The notes under the pieces are model-generated. The model saw nothing but the letters and a program-made list of their open reading frames with translations, searched no databases and was not told the DNA's origin. Shown here one piece after another: positions 29,540-37,723 of a stretch of 64,000 bases of DNA (its first letter is position 1; every line of letters begins with the position of its first letter). The DNA is taken from the NCBI RefSeq assembly GCF_001632745.1, contig NZ_LQRT01000004.1, forward strand, positions 62,001 to 126,000, given 5' to 3'. Source of the DNA: Aquimarina aggregata. GTDB taxonomy: Bacteria; Bacteroidota; Bacteroidia; Flavobacteriales; Flavobacteriaceae. The position numbers were made by a program, and so were the translations under genes.

Positions 29540-31513
29540 TTATTTTATACTAATAAATTCACTCCGTCGATTAAGTTGATGTTCGCTTTCGCTACAAGGC
29601 ACATTATTTTCGCATTTATTTACAAGACTAGATTCTCCATAGCCCCTGCCAGTTATACGTGATTTATCAATATTTCCTTTTTCAATTATATATTGAATAG
29701 TACTTTTTGCACGTCGCTGACTTAGCAACAAATTATAATCATCTCCTGCTCTACTATCGGTGTGAGATCTTACATCGATTTTAAGTTGAGGATACTGTTT
29801 TAAAGCCGCTATAATTTTTTGTAATTCTACTTCGGCATCAGGTCTAATAAAAGATTTATCAAGATCAAAGTAAATAATCTCAAGTTCTAATAGTTTTGCT
29901 AAATCATCACCAGGTTTAACTTCTTTTTCTGCTAACCCACCTTTACTAAGTTGTAGGGTTAAATTATGCTCATGTTCTAACACGTTGTGTGTTGTCAAAA
30001 TCACTTCGGTAGGTTTATAATCATCTTTTGTTGCTCTAACTATATAGTTAGTGGCACATTTTAGATTAAAGGAATATTTTCCGTTTTGATCACTCTTTAT
30101 ACGTTGTAACTCATTATTAGCGTCATCCATTAATATAACTTCTGTATTAGGTATTACCTCTTTTGTTACTGCATCGGTAATTACACCTTTTACGTATTGT
30201 CTACATTCTGTTATTAACTCGCCTATCTGCTTAAAGCTATAGATATCGTCATTTCCTTTTCCTCCATTACGATTACTCGCAAAATACCCTATTTTTGTAG
30301 CTTCATTAAGAACAAATGTAAAATCATCTTCTTTACTATTAATTGGTTTTCCTACATTATAAGGAACTGAAAATTCGTTAGCATTTTCAGACACAGCAAC
30401 AAATACATCTAAGCCCCCAAGACCTACGTGTCCGTCACTGGCAAAATAAAGTCTTCCCGAATCGCTTATATATGGAAAAGTTTCTCTTCCTTCTGTATTA
30501 ATTTTATCTCCAAGGTTTTTAGGAACTCCAAAAGTACCATCTTCATTAATATTAACCACATAAATATCAGAAAGCCCCTTACTATCAGCCATGTCACTAG
30601 CAAAATATAATTTTTTACCATCTAAAGTTAATGCAGGATGAGCAACCGAATATTCATCACTATTAAATGGTAACTCCTCTATATCAGTCCATTTATTATC
30701 CTTTAATGTTGCTCGATACATCTTTAATAATATAGTTCCCGCTGCATTAGAACCTAGTCTCTTTTTTGTATAATTATTGCGTGTAAAATAGACCGTCTGA
30801 CCGTCTTTACTAAACACTGTAGAAGATTCATGAAACTTAGTATTAATTCTTCCCTTTATCTTTTTAGGAGCTTCAAGAACACCATTTGCTTCAAGAATAT
30901 TAGATGAAAACAAATCTAAAAACGGCATCTCATTCCATTCATGTATGGTTTTAGATATTCCGGTTCGATTACCACGAGACGAGGCAAATACTAATTGCCC
31001 TCTATTGTTAAAACTTGGTGCATAATCAGAAAATTTAGAGTTTATATCCAATTTTGACAGATTAAACTTACCAGATTGCATCTCAATAAATTTTAAATAA
31101 TCCCTAGTATTCATAAAAAATTGAGCTCGTTGATCATTACCAGTAAGGGCATTAAATTTTTCCATTACTGTATCTGCTTTTTCATATTGCCCAATACTTT
31201 TTAAACATTGAGAATATCGAAACAAATATTCTGAATCTACTTCGTCAGGGTTTTTGTTAATCAACTTTTCATACCACGGCACTGCAGCTTCTAATTGTGC
31301 ATTAAAATAATATGAATCTGCGAGTTTTTTAAAAAGTTCTGGTGATTCATACCCTTTTTCTGCTACTTGAAGGTATATTTTTCGAGCGTCGACAAATGCA
31401 TAACGATCAAAGTTTTCATTTGCCTTTTCTAGTCTTTTTTCTTGAGAATAGAGCATACAAGAAACTACTAGTCCTAGTGCTAATACTAAAAAATGTTTTT
31501 TGCAACCTGTCAT
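29540..31513 (-). CDS. OmpA-family protein with TPR, PD40 and carboxypeptidase-like domains
   Basis: 657 residues: signal peptide ending LYSQEK, TPR region (about 25-130), PD40-type beta-propeller repeats (YAPSFNNRGQLVFASSRGN, HPALTLDGKKLYFASDMAD, TFPYISDSGRLYFASDGH), a CarboxypepD-reg-like domain near 435-520, and a C-terminal OmpA/MotB peptidoglycan-binding domain (IYFDLDKSFIRPDAEVEL, HTDSRAGDDYNLLLSQRRA). The same layout is found in PorE-like proteins linked to type IX secretion and gliding. It lies 119 nt after the PorP/SprF gene and probably anchors that complex to peptidoglycan; this role is inferred. Confidence 0.88.
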   Translation of the reverse strand: MTGCKKHFLVLALGLVVSCMLYSQEKRLEKANENFDRYAFVDARKIYLQVAEKGYESPELFKKLADSYYFNAQLEAAVPWYEKLINKNPDEVDSEYLFRYSQCLKSIGQYEKADTVMEKFNALTGNDQRAQFFMNTRDYLKFIEMQSGKFNLSKLDINSKFSDYAPSFNNRGQLVFASSRGNRTGISKTIHEWNEMPFLDLFSSNILEANGVLEAPKKIKGRINTKFHESSTVFSKDGQTVYFTRNNYTKKRLGSNAAGTILLKMYRATLKDNKWTDIEELPFNSDEYSVAHPALTLDGKKLYFASDMADSKGLSDIYVVNINEDGTFGVPKNLGDKINTEGRETFPYISDSGRLYFASDGHVGLGGLDVFVAVSENANEFSVPYNVGKPINSKEDDFTFVLNEATKIGYFASNRNGGKGNDDIYSFKQIGELITECRQYVKGVITDAVTKEVIPNTEVILMDDANNELQRIKSDQNGKYSFNLKCATNYIVRATKDDYKPTEVILTTHNVLEHEHNLTLQLSKGGLAEKEVKPGDDLAKLLELEIIYFDLDKSFIRPDAEVELQKIIAALKQYPQLKIDVRSHTDSRAGDDYNLLLSQRRAKSTIQYIIEKGNIDKSRITGRGYGESSLVNKCENNVPCSESEHQLNRRSEFISIK

Positions 31514-31632
31514 ATATTCAATTTACATTTAATCAAAACCCAAAATCATTTTAATTTTTTTGATGTGTAAATGATTCCTGGTTATACTAATATTTAATCT
31601 GAATAAGATGAAAATTTTAACCTCTTGTCCCG

Positions 31633-32589
31633 TTAAAAGAAACGAGGAGTTAACATTCTATTATATTTTTTGAATAGCTCAAATCTTAACATAACTTCAT
31701 AACTTCCATCATTAAATTGAGATCTTCCTAATTCTGTTGTTTCTCGATCATAAGCGAATCCAATCATCATTGAGTCTGAAATTTGAAAACCTAGTTGTCC
31801 TGTCACTGCCGCACTCCAACGATATGCTACACCTAAAGTTAATCGTTCATACATTAAAAAGTTTGCTGAGACATCAACCTGTAACGGTGCACCAAACACA
31901 ACCTTACTTAATACTGCTGGTTTAAATTTTAGATCGCTACCTATATCAAAAACATGTCCTGCTATAAAGTAATAGTTGATTCTTTCTTCTGCCAGAAAAC
32001 TAACAGCATCACTGCCGCTAACCGTTGTGCTTTCATCAAAATGATTGGTCTCTAACAAATTAGGCGCACTTAATCCAAAGTAAAACCTATTTGTATGATA
32101 ATACACACCTATACCTACTTGAGGAGAAAATTTGTTGTCTATATTCGTCTCAAAAAGTGCATCATTTTGATTAAATTGAGATAACTCTTGTAGATTTATA
32201 TTCAGTAAATGTGCTCCTGCTTTTAAACCAAAACTTAACCTTCCTGTTTCTGAGGTCGGAATTGTATACGAAAAATCAATATCAAAATACGTTTCATCTG
32301 TGGGGCCAATTTCATCATTCACAATAGACAACCCTAAACCAACTCTTTCATTATTTCCGATAGGTGTATTAAGTGTTAGTGTTTGAGAACGCGGAGCTCC
32401 TTCAAGACCAACCCATTGACTCCTATGCAGCCCCATGATACTCATGACACCACGGCTTCCTGCATATGCGGGATTAACACTAATTGTATTGTACATATAC
32501 TGCGTATATTGAGCATCTTGTTGGGTATACCCCATAGTACACACAATGCTTAAAAGTCCAGTAACAATTATTTTGTGTATTTTTTTCAT
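31633..32589 (-). CDS. PorP/SprF-family type IX secretion outer-membrane protein
   Basis: 318 residues. Signal peptide ending TMGYTQQ, then the family opener DAQYTQYMYNTISVNPAYAG and SRGVMSIMGLHRSQWVGLEG APRSQTL-type sequence, a 14-strand-type barrel, and RFELFKKYNRMLTPRFF at the end. PorP/SprF proteins help particular T9SS client adhesins to be exported and held on the surface. Genes of this type normally follow the client adhesin; here upstream is only a 111-residue membrane protein. An OmpA-like gene follows in the same direction. Confidence 0.9.
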   Translation of the reverse strand: MKKIHKIIVTGLLSIVCTMGYTQQDAQYTQYMYNTISVNPAYAGSRGVMSIMGLHRSQWVGLEGAPRSQTLTLNTPIGNNERVGLGLSIVNDEIGPTDETYFDIDFSYTIPTSETGRLSFGLKAGAHLLNINLQELSQFNQNDALFETNIDNKFSPQVGIGVYYHTNRFYFGLSAPNLLETNHFDESTTVSGSDAVSFLAEERINYYFIAGHVFDIGSDLKFKPAVLSKVVFGAPLQVDVSANFLMYERLTLGVAYRWSAAVTGQLGFQISDSMMIGFAYDRETTELGRSQFNDGSYEVMLRFELFKKYNRMLTPRFF

Positions 32590-32778
32590 TCGCTTTCCTT
32601 TAATATTATCTAGATACTCCTACAGTTCTACATTTATTAATATTTTGAAATACTTTTTTTAAAGTTTTTATAAATTCTATAACAATGTAAAAAAGTTACT
32701 ATAGTATATGTTCAAATATCTATCTATAACACATTTCACCCCATGGGTTACGATTTTATATCGATGAGTTGTTATGCA

Positions 32779-33114
32779 TTAAGACCTATTGATTTTAACC
32801 AAAAAATCTTTTCTTTTTTTTGTTCCCAAATCTATTTTAGTCTCATAGACATTTAAATACTGTTTACTAGACATCGTGAGATTACTCTTATATGAGGTAT
32901 CCAAATTGTCGTTAGAGGATCTATACAAAAACAGACCAGCAATACACAAATAGAGTCCTACTAAAAAAAGGGCTATGATCAACATTAACAATACGTAATA
33001 TTTATTTTTACTCTTCTTAGGTTCCTTATTATTATCAGTATCTAACTGCTGATTATTATTTTTAGAAGTTGGAGGTGGTTTTATGCTTTTTGACGAAAAA
33101 GAATATGAATTCAT
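32779..33114 (-). CDS. small single-pass membrane protein of unknown function
   Basis: 111 residues. N-terminal ~40 residues are polar and probably disordered (PPPTSKNNNQQLDTDNNKEP, KKSKNK), then one membrane helix (YYVLLMLIIALFLVGLYLCIAGLFLY) and a ~50-residue outside tail with SKQYLNVYETKIDLGTKKRK. No family recognised. It lies 190 nt before the PorP/SprF gene on the same strand and follows copy B of a duplicated upstream element by about 17 nt. The orderly topology makes it likely a real gene. Confidence 0.6.
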   Translation of the reverse strand: MNSYSFSSKSIKPPPTSKNNNQQLDTDNNKEPKKSKNKYYVLLMLIIALFLVGLYLCIAGLFLYRSSNDNLDTSYKSNLTMSSKQYLNVYETKIDLGTKKRKDFLVKINRS

Positions 33115-33130
33115 AATTATTGGTTTACTT

Positions 33131-33208
33131 TTAAAATTTATCGTTATTCAAATCTCATTTCTTGCTGGCTCGCCACAAATTTCACAATTATAAGATTGTT
33201 TTTTTTTT
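33131..33208 (-). promoter_or_regulatory. duplicated upstream element, copy B
   Basis: Minus strand: AAAAACAATC..TTGTGAAA..TGTGGCGAGCCAGCAAG..TTGAATAACGATAAATTT. Shares ordered blocks GTGAAA, TGGCGAGCCA, CAA, GAATAACGAT and AATTT with copy A at 27781-27853, with one-base differences in linker length. Sits immediately before the 111-residue membrane protein gene. Confidence 0.5.
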
Positions 33209-33847
33209 AGATTAAAGAGAATGCCTTATTGGCAACGAGGTAATTCTTTTAGATTTTAATTTTTCATTATATAATTTATGTTTAATTAAAAAAATGTGAA
33301 CTTATATTTACAAAAGCAGGTACAACCTACTCCTAATTTGATTTTACTCGAATGGTATTATTATATAGTAACACAAAAAAAGATTGTAAAAAATCCGGAT
33401 TACGACTATCCCGATAAGAGGTGAAAAAAGATATGAACGACAATAACCTTTTCACAGAAAATACTAGCGTATATTTGCTCATAAACAATGTGTTTTTCAA
33501 TAATTTAAGTTACTACAATTATAATCTCCTAGGGCGCGAGAGTATTACAATCAGATTTTGACGATCTACTTACTTAAATCAAAATGATCAACATCTAAAA
33601 ATTAAACCGCTTCTACATAATGTATAACAACACTAAAATATCGTGTTTAATTTTGTGTAACAATAACAATTAGTGGGTATCGCTAATCTATTATGTTTTT
33701 GTTAACATTATAAATTTATACATAATACTTCAATTAACAACATGGTATAACCTCAATATTTATAAGTTATAACCATATTTTTATACTATAACGTATCGTA
33801 TTTAGAAATTAAACGATGATTATAGACTAAAATCTAAATAATGTTAC
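33209..33847. other. AT-rich intergenic stretch, no gene seen
   Basis: No frame with coding character. CTAGGGCGCGAGAG near 33528 is a local GC-rich patch. No clear promoter was found for the copy B transcript. Confidence 0.35.
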
Positions 33848-33889
33848 AAACAAAAGAGAGGCTATCCTAGGATAGCCTCTCTTTTGTTT
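33848..33889 (-). terminator. loopless palindromic terminator of the response-regulator gene
   Basis: A 42-nt perfect palindrome centred on CCTAGG (arms AAACAAAAGAGAGGCTATCC and its complement). It lies 32 nt after the response-regulator stop; the first bases of the palindrome double as the terminal U-run. Confidence 0.75.
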
Positions 33890-33920
33890 TGTACAATTTT
33901 ATATAATTAAAATGTATAAA

Positions 33921-34592
33921 TTATATAAAACCACGTTTTCTTGCCTCTTCTAAAAGCTGTTGATCATCTGCCTTTGCAATAGAGAACATTTCTTTAATTT
34001 GATTCTTCCTTTTCTCTATAGCACTTAATGAAAGACTTACATAATTTGGTAAGTTTTTAGTTTTAACACCACGTGATAAGTGATATAAAATCTTCAGATT
34101 TTTTTCATCTAATGAAAACTTATTTGTCATCATTTTTCTGAAGTGGTCATTAACCGTTGCACTATAATACGCTTTACCTTTTACAATGTTATTAAAAGCC
34201 AGTAGCAATTCACTAGATGTAAGATCACTCTTAATTAAAAAACCTGCAGGATTAATATTTTTAAGAATATTATGTATTCTGTGATCTTCTCTATGCATGG
34301 TTAAAATGATCACTTTTGATTTAGGTAGCAGTTCTTTTGCATGCTTTGCTAAATCTTCTCCAGAAGTTATTGTACCATCAGAAGATGGTGGCAATTTGAT
34401 ATCCACAAAAAGCATATCATAAGGAATCGTTTCTGAAGATTTGACAATGTTTGCATAGGCATCATCACAGTTAGAGGCAATGTCTATCTTGATTTGATAT
34501 TCATTTTGGTTTTCACCTAATAAGGTATTCTTATACCCTTCGATAATCATTGGATGATCATCAATCATAAGAACTTTTAGCTTTTTCTTCAT
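33921..34592 (-). CDS. NarL/LuxR-type response regulator
   Basis: 223 residues from the ATG at 34592 (MKKKLKVLMIDDHPMII). Receiver domain with Asp11/Asp12, phosphoacceptor Asp64 (MLFVDIKLPP), Thr in VIILTMHRED and the conserved Lys in GFLIKSD. The C-terminal helix-turn-helix (LDEKNLKILYHLSRGVKTKN, LPNYVSLSLSAIEKRKNQIK) is LuxR-like but divergent. The frame upstream to 34637 is non-conserved. It lies 106 nt after the TPR histidine kinase gene on the same strand and is almost certainly its partner. Output genes are unknown; the acidic lipoprotein pair next to the kinase is a candidate. Confidence 0.88.
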   Translation of the reverse strand: MKKKLKVLMIDDHPMIIEGYKNTLLGENQNEYQIKIDIASNCDDAYANIVKSSETIPYDMLFVDIKLPPSSDGTITSGEDLAKHAKELLPKSKVIILTMHREDHRIHNILKNINPAGFLIKSDLTSSELLLAFNNIVKGKAYYSATVNDHFRKMMTNKFSLDEKNLKILYHLSRGVKTKNLPNYVSLSLSAIEKRKNQIKEMFSIAKADDQQLLEEARKRGFI

Positions 34593-34698
34593 TTTAAAAT
34601 TTGTTGTTTTTTTACCTAAAAAAAACAGTAGACTCAACGTATATAACTTTTACAAAAGAAAAATAGTATGATCCTACTATTATAATTAGATTGTTAGT

Positions 34699-36726
34699 TT
34701 AAACTGGTACACTTACGGCTACTTTAGTACCCTCGTCTTTTTCACTCAAAAACTGCACCACACCGCTCATCTGACTGACTCTTGATGTAATATTTTTTAA
34801 ACCAATCCCTTTTTTAACCTTAGTACTTTTAAATCCGATTCCATCATCCAAGATAGTAAGATTTATTTTATCTTCTAAATAATCGAAATCAATTTTTATA
34901 TTTTCTGCATTGGCATGCTTAAAAATATTCTGCATTGATTCTTGTAAAATTCTAAAAAAGTTTACTTTTTTCTGGTCATCGATTTCTTCCCAATCGATAT
35001 CTTCATCGTTATTAAACTCAAAATCAATTTTATGTATTGCACAAAGGTCCTTGATCAAATCTTCGACAGCATCTATATATGCTACATCAGACGGCAAAGT
35101 TTCTGCCCCTAGATCATGAGAGATTAATCGTATTTCTTTTTCTATAGATTTAAGTTCGTCTATATATTTATTTCTGGCTTCTGTAAAACCGTCATTGGCA
35201 CGTTGGTTAATCCCATCTAGACTTAACCGTACTCCAAATAATCGTCCTAATACACCATCATGCAGTTCTTCAGACATTCGCTGTTGTTCTAACTGCCTTC
35301 CTTCTTCTAGTTTTATTTGTTGATTAAGTAGCAATCGATAAATTTCTTGATTTGCTTCTTGTTGTGTTTGGGCAAACAATAGTTCTTTATTGCTTTGTTG
35401 TTGTCTAAATATGATATATCCCAATAAAAATAAAGCCGTTAATCCTAATATAGCAATGATAAGGATTTGGTTTTCTTTACTTATCTGTTGGTTTTGATCT
35501 TTTATTTCATTCGTTTGAAATTCAATTCTTGCAAATTTATCTCGAAACAAACGTTCTTCCTTTACTAAACTGTCATTGAGTTTAATATATTTATTAGCAT
35601 ATACTAAACCTATATCACTACTTGAAATATCAGATAATATTTTATATGCTTTTAACAATTCTTCATTATTTTGTAGTTCCAGTGACATGTTACTAGACTT
35701 TTTAGCATATAATTTAGAAAGACTATCATTACCAATAGACATATAGTACTCCGCCAAGTGTAGACTGGTAGTAGCAATACCATATTTATCCTTAATACTA
35801 TCCTTTATTTTTAAAGCTTCATAAAAAAGACGTGGTATCTCAGATGTATCATTAGATAAAAAGTTCACATATGCCAAATTATCAATTAATGTAGTTCTTA
35901 ATTTGGGGGCCTTAGCCAAAAAATCTTTATATGATAAAGCTTTGTTATAGTATTCTTTTGCCTTACCATACTTTTTTTGGGACTTATAAATCGTTCCTAT
36001 ATTAACAAAAGAAGCTATTGTTCGAGAAACTTCATTATTAGTACCTTTAGCATATTCTATTGCTTTATAATGATAGTCAATAGACTCTTCATAACGTTCT
36101 AAATATTTCGCCAGTATACCTAAATTAGTATAACACAAAGGCAAATATTTTTCATTCCCTGCACTAATAAACTTTTCAATTGCTTCTATTGTAATAGCCT
36201 CACTTTCAGTATAATCTTTTGCTTTTCTTAATATCAAAGCAATGTCTATTAGTATCTTACCATGATTATATTCAGACCCTTGAATTTTTGAATAAATCCG
36301 TTCTGCCTGATCAAAGGAATAATATGCACTATCGATTTTAGAAACTTTATTATAATAGATCCCTATATTTCCATGCGACTTTGCTATTCCAAGCGAATCA
36401 TTTATCGACTTTGACAACCTCAATGCCTTTTCATTCATTTTTTTATAGGTGTCATAATCCTTAATCGTATAATAACCAATAGAAATAGTATGAATTTTAT
36501 CTAGTTTATATTTCCCATCTGCAAGTGTTGAAGAGAAATTATATGCCTTACTAAGAATAGTTTTCTTTTCATCAATAGAAATTTCCTTACTTTTAGATTC
36601 TTCAATATAAGATTCAACTAAATTTGACATTGATACTTTTTCTTGAGCAGTCTCATCTGAGTTATTACAGCTAAATAATATCAATCCAAAGCATGCCAGA
36701 AAAAAATTATTAAAGAAATTGGTCAT
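34699..36726 (-). CDS. TPR-containing NarX-type sensor histidine kinase
   Basis: 675 residues. The N-terminal signal has a lipobox-like LFSC (Cys20). Residues about 70-400 are tetratricopeptide repeats (ALRLSKSINDSLGIAKSHGN, KAIEYAKGTNNEV), presumably periplasmic. A membrane helix follows at 421-440, then a coiled coil and the HisKA_3 dimerisation helix with phosphoacceptor His489 (SEELHDGVLG). The HATPase domain has the N box (QESMQNIFKHANAENI) and G boxes (LDDGIGF, KGIGLKNI). It would sense a ligand or protein through TPR repeats and phosphorylate the response regulator encoded 106 nt downstream. Confidence 0.9.
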   Translation of the reverse strand: MTNFFNNFFLACFGLILFSCNNSDETAQEKVSMSNLVESYIEESKSKEISIDEKKTILSKAYNFSSTLADGKYKLDKIHTISIGYYTIKDYDTYKKMNEKALRLSKSINDSLGIAKSHGNIGIYYNKVSKIDSAYYSFDQAERIYSKIQGSEYNHGKILIDIALILRKAKDYTESEAITIEAIEKFISAGNEKYLPLCYTNLGILAKYLERYEESIDYHYKAIEYAKGTNNEVSRTIASFVNIGTIYKSQKKYGKAKEYYNKALSYKDFLAKAPKLRTTLIDNLAYVNFLSNDTSEIPRLFYEALKIKDSIKDKYGIATTSLHLAEYYMSIGNDSLSKLYAKKSSNMSLELQNNEELLKAYKILSDISSSDIGLVYANKYIKLNDSLVKEERLFRDKFARIEFQTNEIKDQNQQISKENQILIIAILGLTALFLLGYIIFRQQQSNKELLFAQTQQEANQEIYRLLLNQQIKLEEGRQLEQQRMSEELHDGVLGRLFGVRLSLDGINQRANDGFTEARNKYIDELKSIEKEIRLISHDLGAETLPSDVAYIDAVEDLIKDLCAIHKIDFEFNNDEDIDWEEIDDQKKVNFFRILQESMQNIFKHANAENIKIDFDYLEDKINLTILDDGIGFKSTKVKKGIGLKNITSRVSQMSGVVQFLSEKDEGTKVAVSVPV

Positions 36727-36773
36727 AACAAATTTTTACAAAATTTAAAATAATCAATTAAATTACAATAAAA

Positions 36774-36803
36774 AAAAGAACTTTAAAATAAAAGTTCTTT
36801 TTC
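36774..36803 (-). terminator. intrinsic terminator after the acidic lipoprotein pair
   Basis: AAAAGAACTTT and AAAGTTCTTTT (36774-36784 with 36791-36801) form an 11-bp stem with a 6-nt loop; on the minus strand a long T-run follows. It separates the lipoprotein pair from the histidine kinase gene. Confidence 0.7.
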
Positions 36804-36827
36804 TATATTTTTTGATAGTATAATGTA

Positions 36828-36980
36828 CTATTCTGGATCCACGCCATCTCCTTCAACATCTTCTCCTCTCAATTCATCTTCAATTTCAATACCTACTTCT
36901 TCATTAATATTATCAGCTTCACAAGCCAAAAACATTGTACTTAAAAATAATATAGCGAATAGTGTTTTTATAGTTTTCAT
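36828..36980 (-). CDS. 50-residue acidic lipoprotein, paralogue of the upstream gene
   Basis: ATG at 36980, stop at 36828. The signal peptide MKTIKTLFAILFLSTMFLAC is nearly identical to that of the neighbouring 87-residue protein, with lipid Cys20 and the same EAD following. The mature 30 residues are very acidic and end in one copy of the motif EDVEGDGVDPE. Two close paralogues in a row with conserved signal and motif argue that this short gene is real. No family recognised; the motif recalls Ca-binding DxDGDGV loops. It lies 62 nt after its paralogue, before the terminator. Confidence 0.7.
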   Translation of the reverse strand: MKTIKTLFAILFLSTMFLACEADNINEEVGIEIEDELRGEDVEGDGVDPE

Positions 36981-37042
36981 ATTGTTTTGTTCTTTATTTA
37001 ATATTATTTATATTTTTTATACTTTCTTCAATTCATTAAGGC

Positions 37043-37306
37043 TTATTCTTCAGGAATTACTCCATCTCCATCAACATCCTCTATTTTACTTATGTAACCA
37101 ACTTCTGGATCTACACCTTCTCCTTCTGCATCTTCAAATTTAGCACCATTATCTAATTCGGGGACTACACCCTCTCCTTCCGCATCTTCAGAAATAAAAT
37201 TCTCATTTCCGTCAATTCCAATTTCTTCACTCACTACATCCGCTTCACAAGCGATAAAAAATGTACTTAAAAATAAAACTGCGAATAATGTCTTTATAGT
37301 TTTCAT
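37043..37306 (-). CDS. 87-residue acidic lipoprotein with three 18-residue-spaced EDxEGxGVxPE motifs
   Basis: Signal peptide with lipobox FFIAC (Cys20). The mature protein is almost all acidic and Gly/Pro, with EDAEGEGVVPE at 40-50, EDAEGEGVDPE at 58-68 and EDVDGDGVIPE at 76-86, an exact 18-residue period. The last repeat matches the DxDGDGV core of thrombospondin type-3/dockerin-like calcium loops. No known family. It heads a two-gene unit with its paralogue, driven by a consensus promoter at 37485-37516 with a leader of about 170 nt, and sits directly upstream of the TPR kinase/regulator pair. Confidence 0.78.
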   Translation of the reverse strand: MKTIKTLFAVLFLSTFFIACEADVVSEEIGIDGNENFISEDAEGEGVVPELDNGAKFEDAEGEGVDPEVGYISKIEDVDGDGVIPEE

Positions 37307-37484
37307 AACTGTTTTTTTTATTAGTTTGTTTACTCCTTAAAACTAACGTCTTAAGTTGGGGTAATTGTTTGTTTATTTAGTTTAACTTTTACTTTTACTT
37401 TGGGGTTTTTCGCTGCGCTTGCGAAAATTTGTACTAGAGACTCATTATGCAATTTTGATAGTGTGTTTCTCTGTTTGTACACTA

Positions 37485-37516
37485 CAAATGTAGACCTAAA
37501 CCTCGCGCGCGCCCAA
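37485..37516 (-). promoter_or_regulatory. promoter of the acidic lipoprotein genes
   Basis: Minus-strand TTG (complement of 37514-37516), 21 nt, then TACATTTG (complement of 37485-37492). The spacer contains GGCGCGCGCGAGG, a striking GC run in AT-rich DNA. Transcription would begin near 37478, giving a leader of about 170 nt. Otherwise 37307-37670 shows no gene. Confidence 0.65.
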
Positions 37517-37670
37517 TATATTAAGGTGTGTTTAGTAATTGACCCCCAATTAAGTGTGGTTGGATCGATTATACGGGTGGTTGGACGTATTTTAAAAATA
37601 CAGGTTTTTTCTTGTAGGAAAAAAGTGTCTTTTCTGACTTCAAAGACAGTATGACAGGCTTAATAAAAAA

Positions 37671-37698
37671 AACCGATAGATAACGTTATCTATCGGTT
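37671..37698 (-). terminator. loopless palindromic terminator of the LytTR gene
   Basis: A 28-nt perfect palindrome (AACCGATAGATAAC and its complement) 26 nt after the LytTR stop, followed on the minus strand by a run of T. Confidence 0.75.
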
Positions 37699-37723
37699 AA
37701 TTTTTAAATAATACTTTGTTAAA

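Noticed and set aside
36823..37143. 106-codon plus-strand frame, Ser/Leu-rich
   Set aside because: It is the antisense of the two acidic lipoprotein genes; the low-complexity Ser/Pro content follows from their acidic repeats.
37400..37654. 84-codon plus-strand frame
   Set aside because: Covers the minus-strand promoter of the acidic lipoproteins and their leader; no family features.
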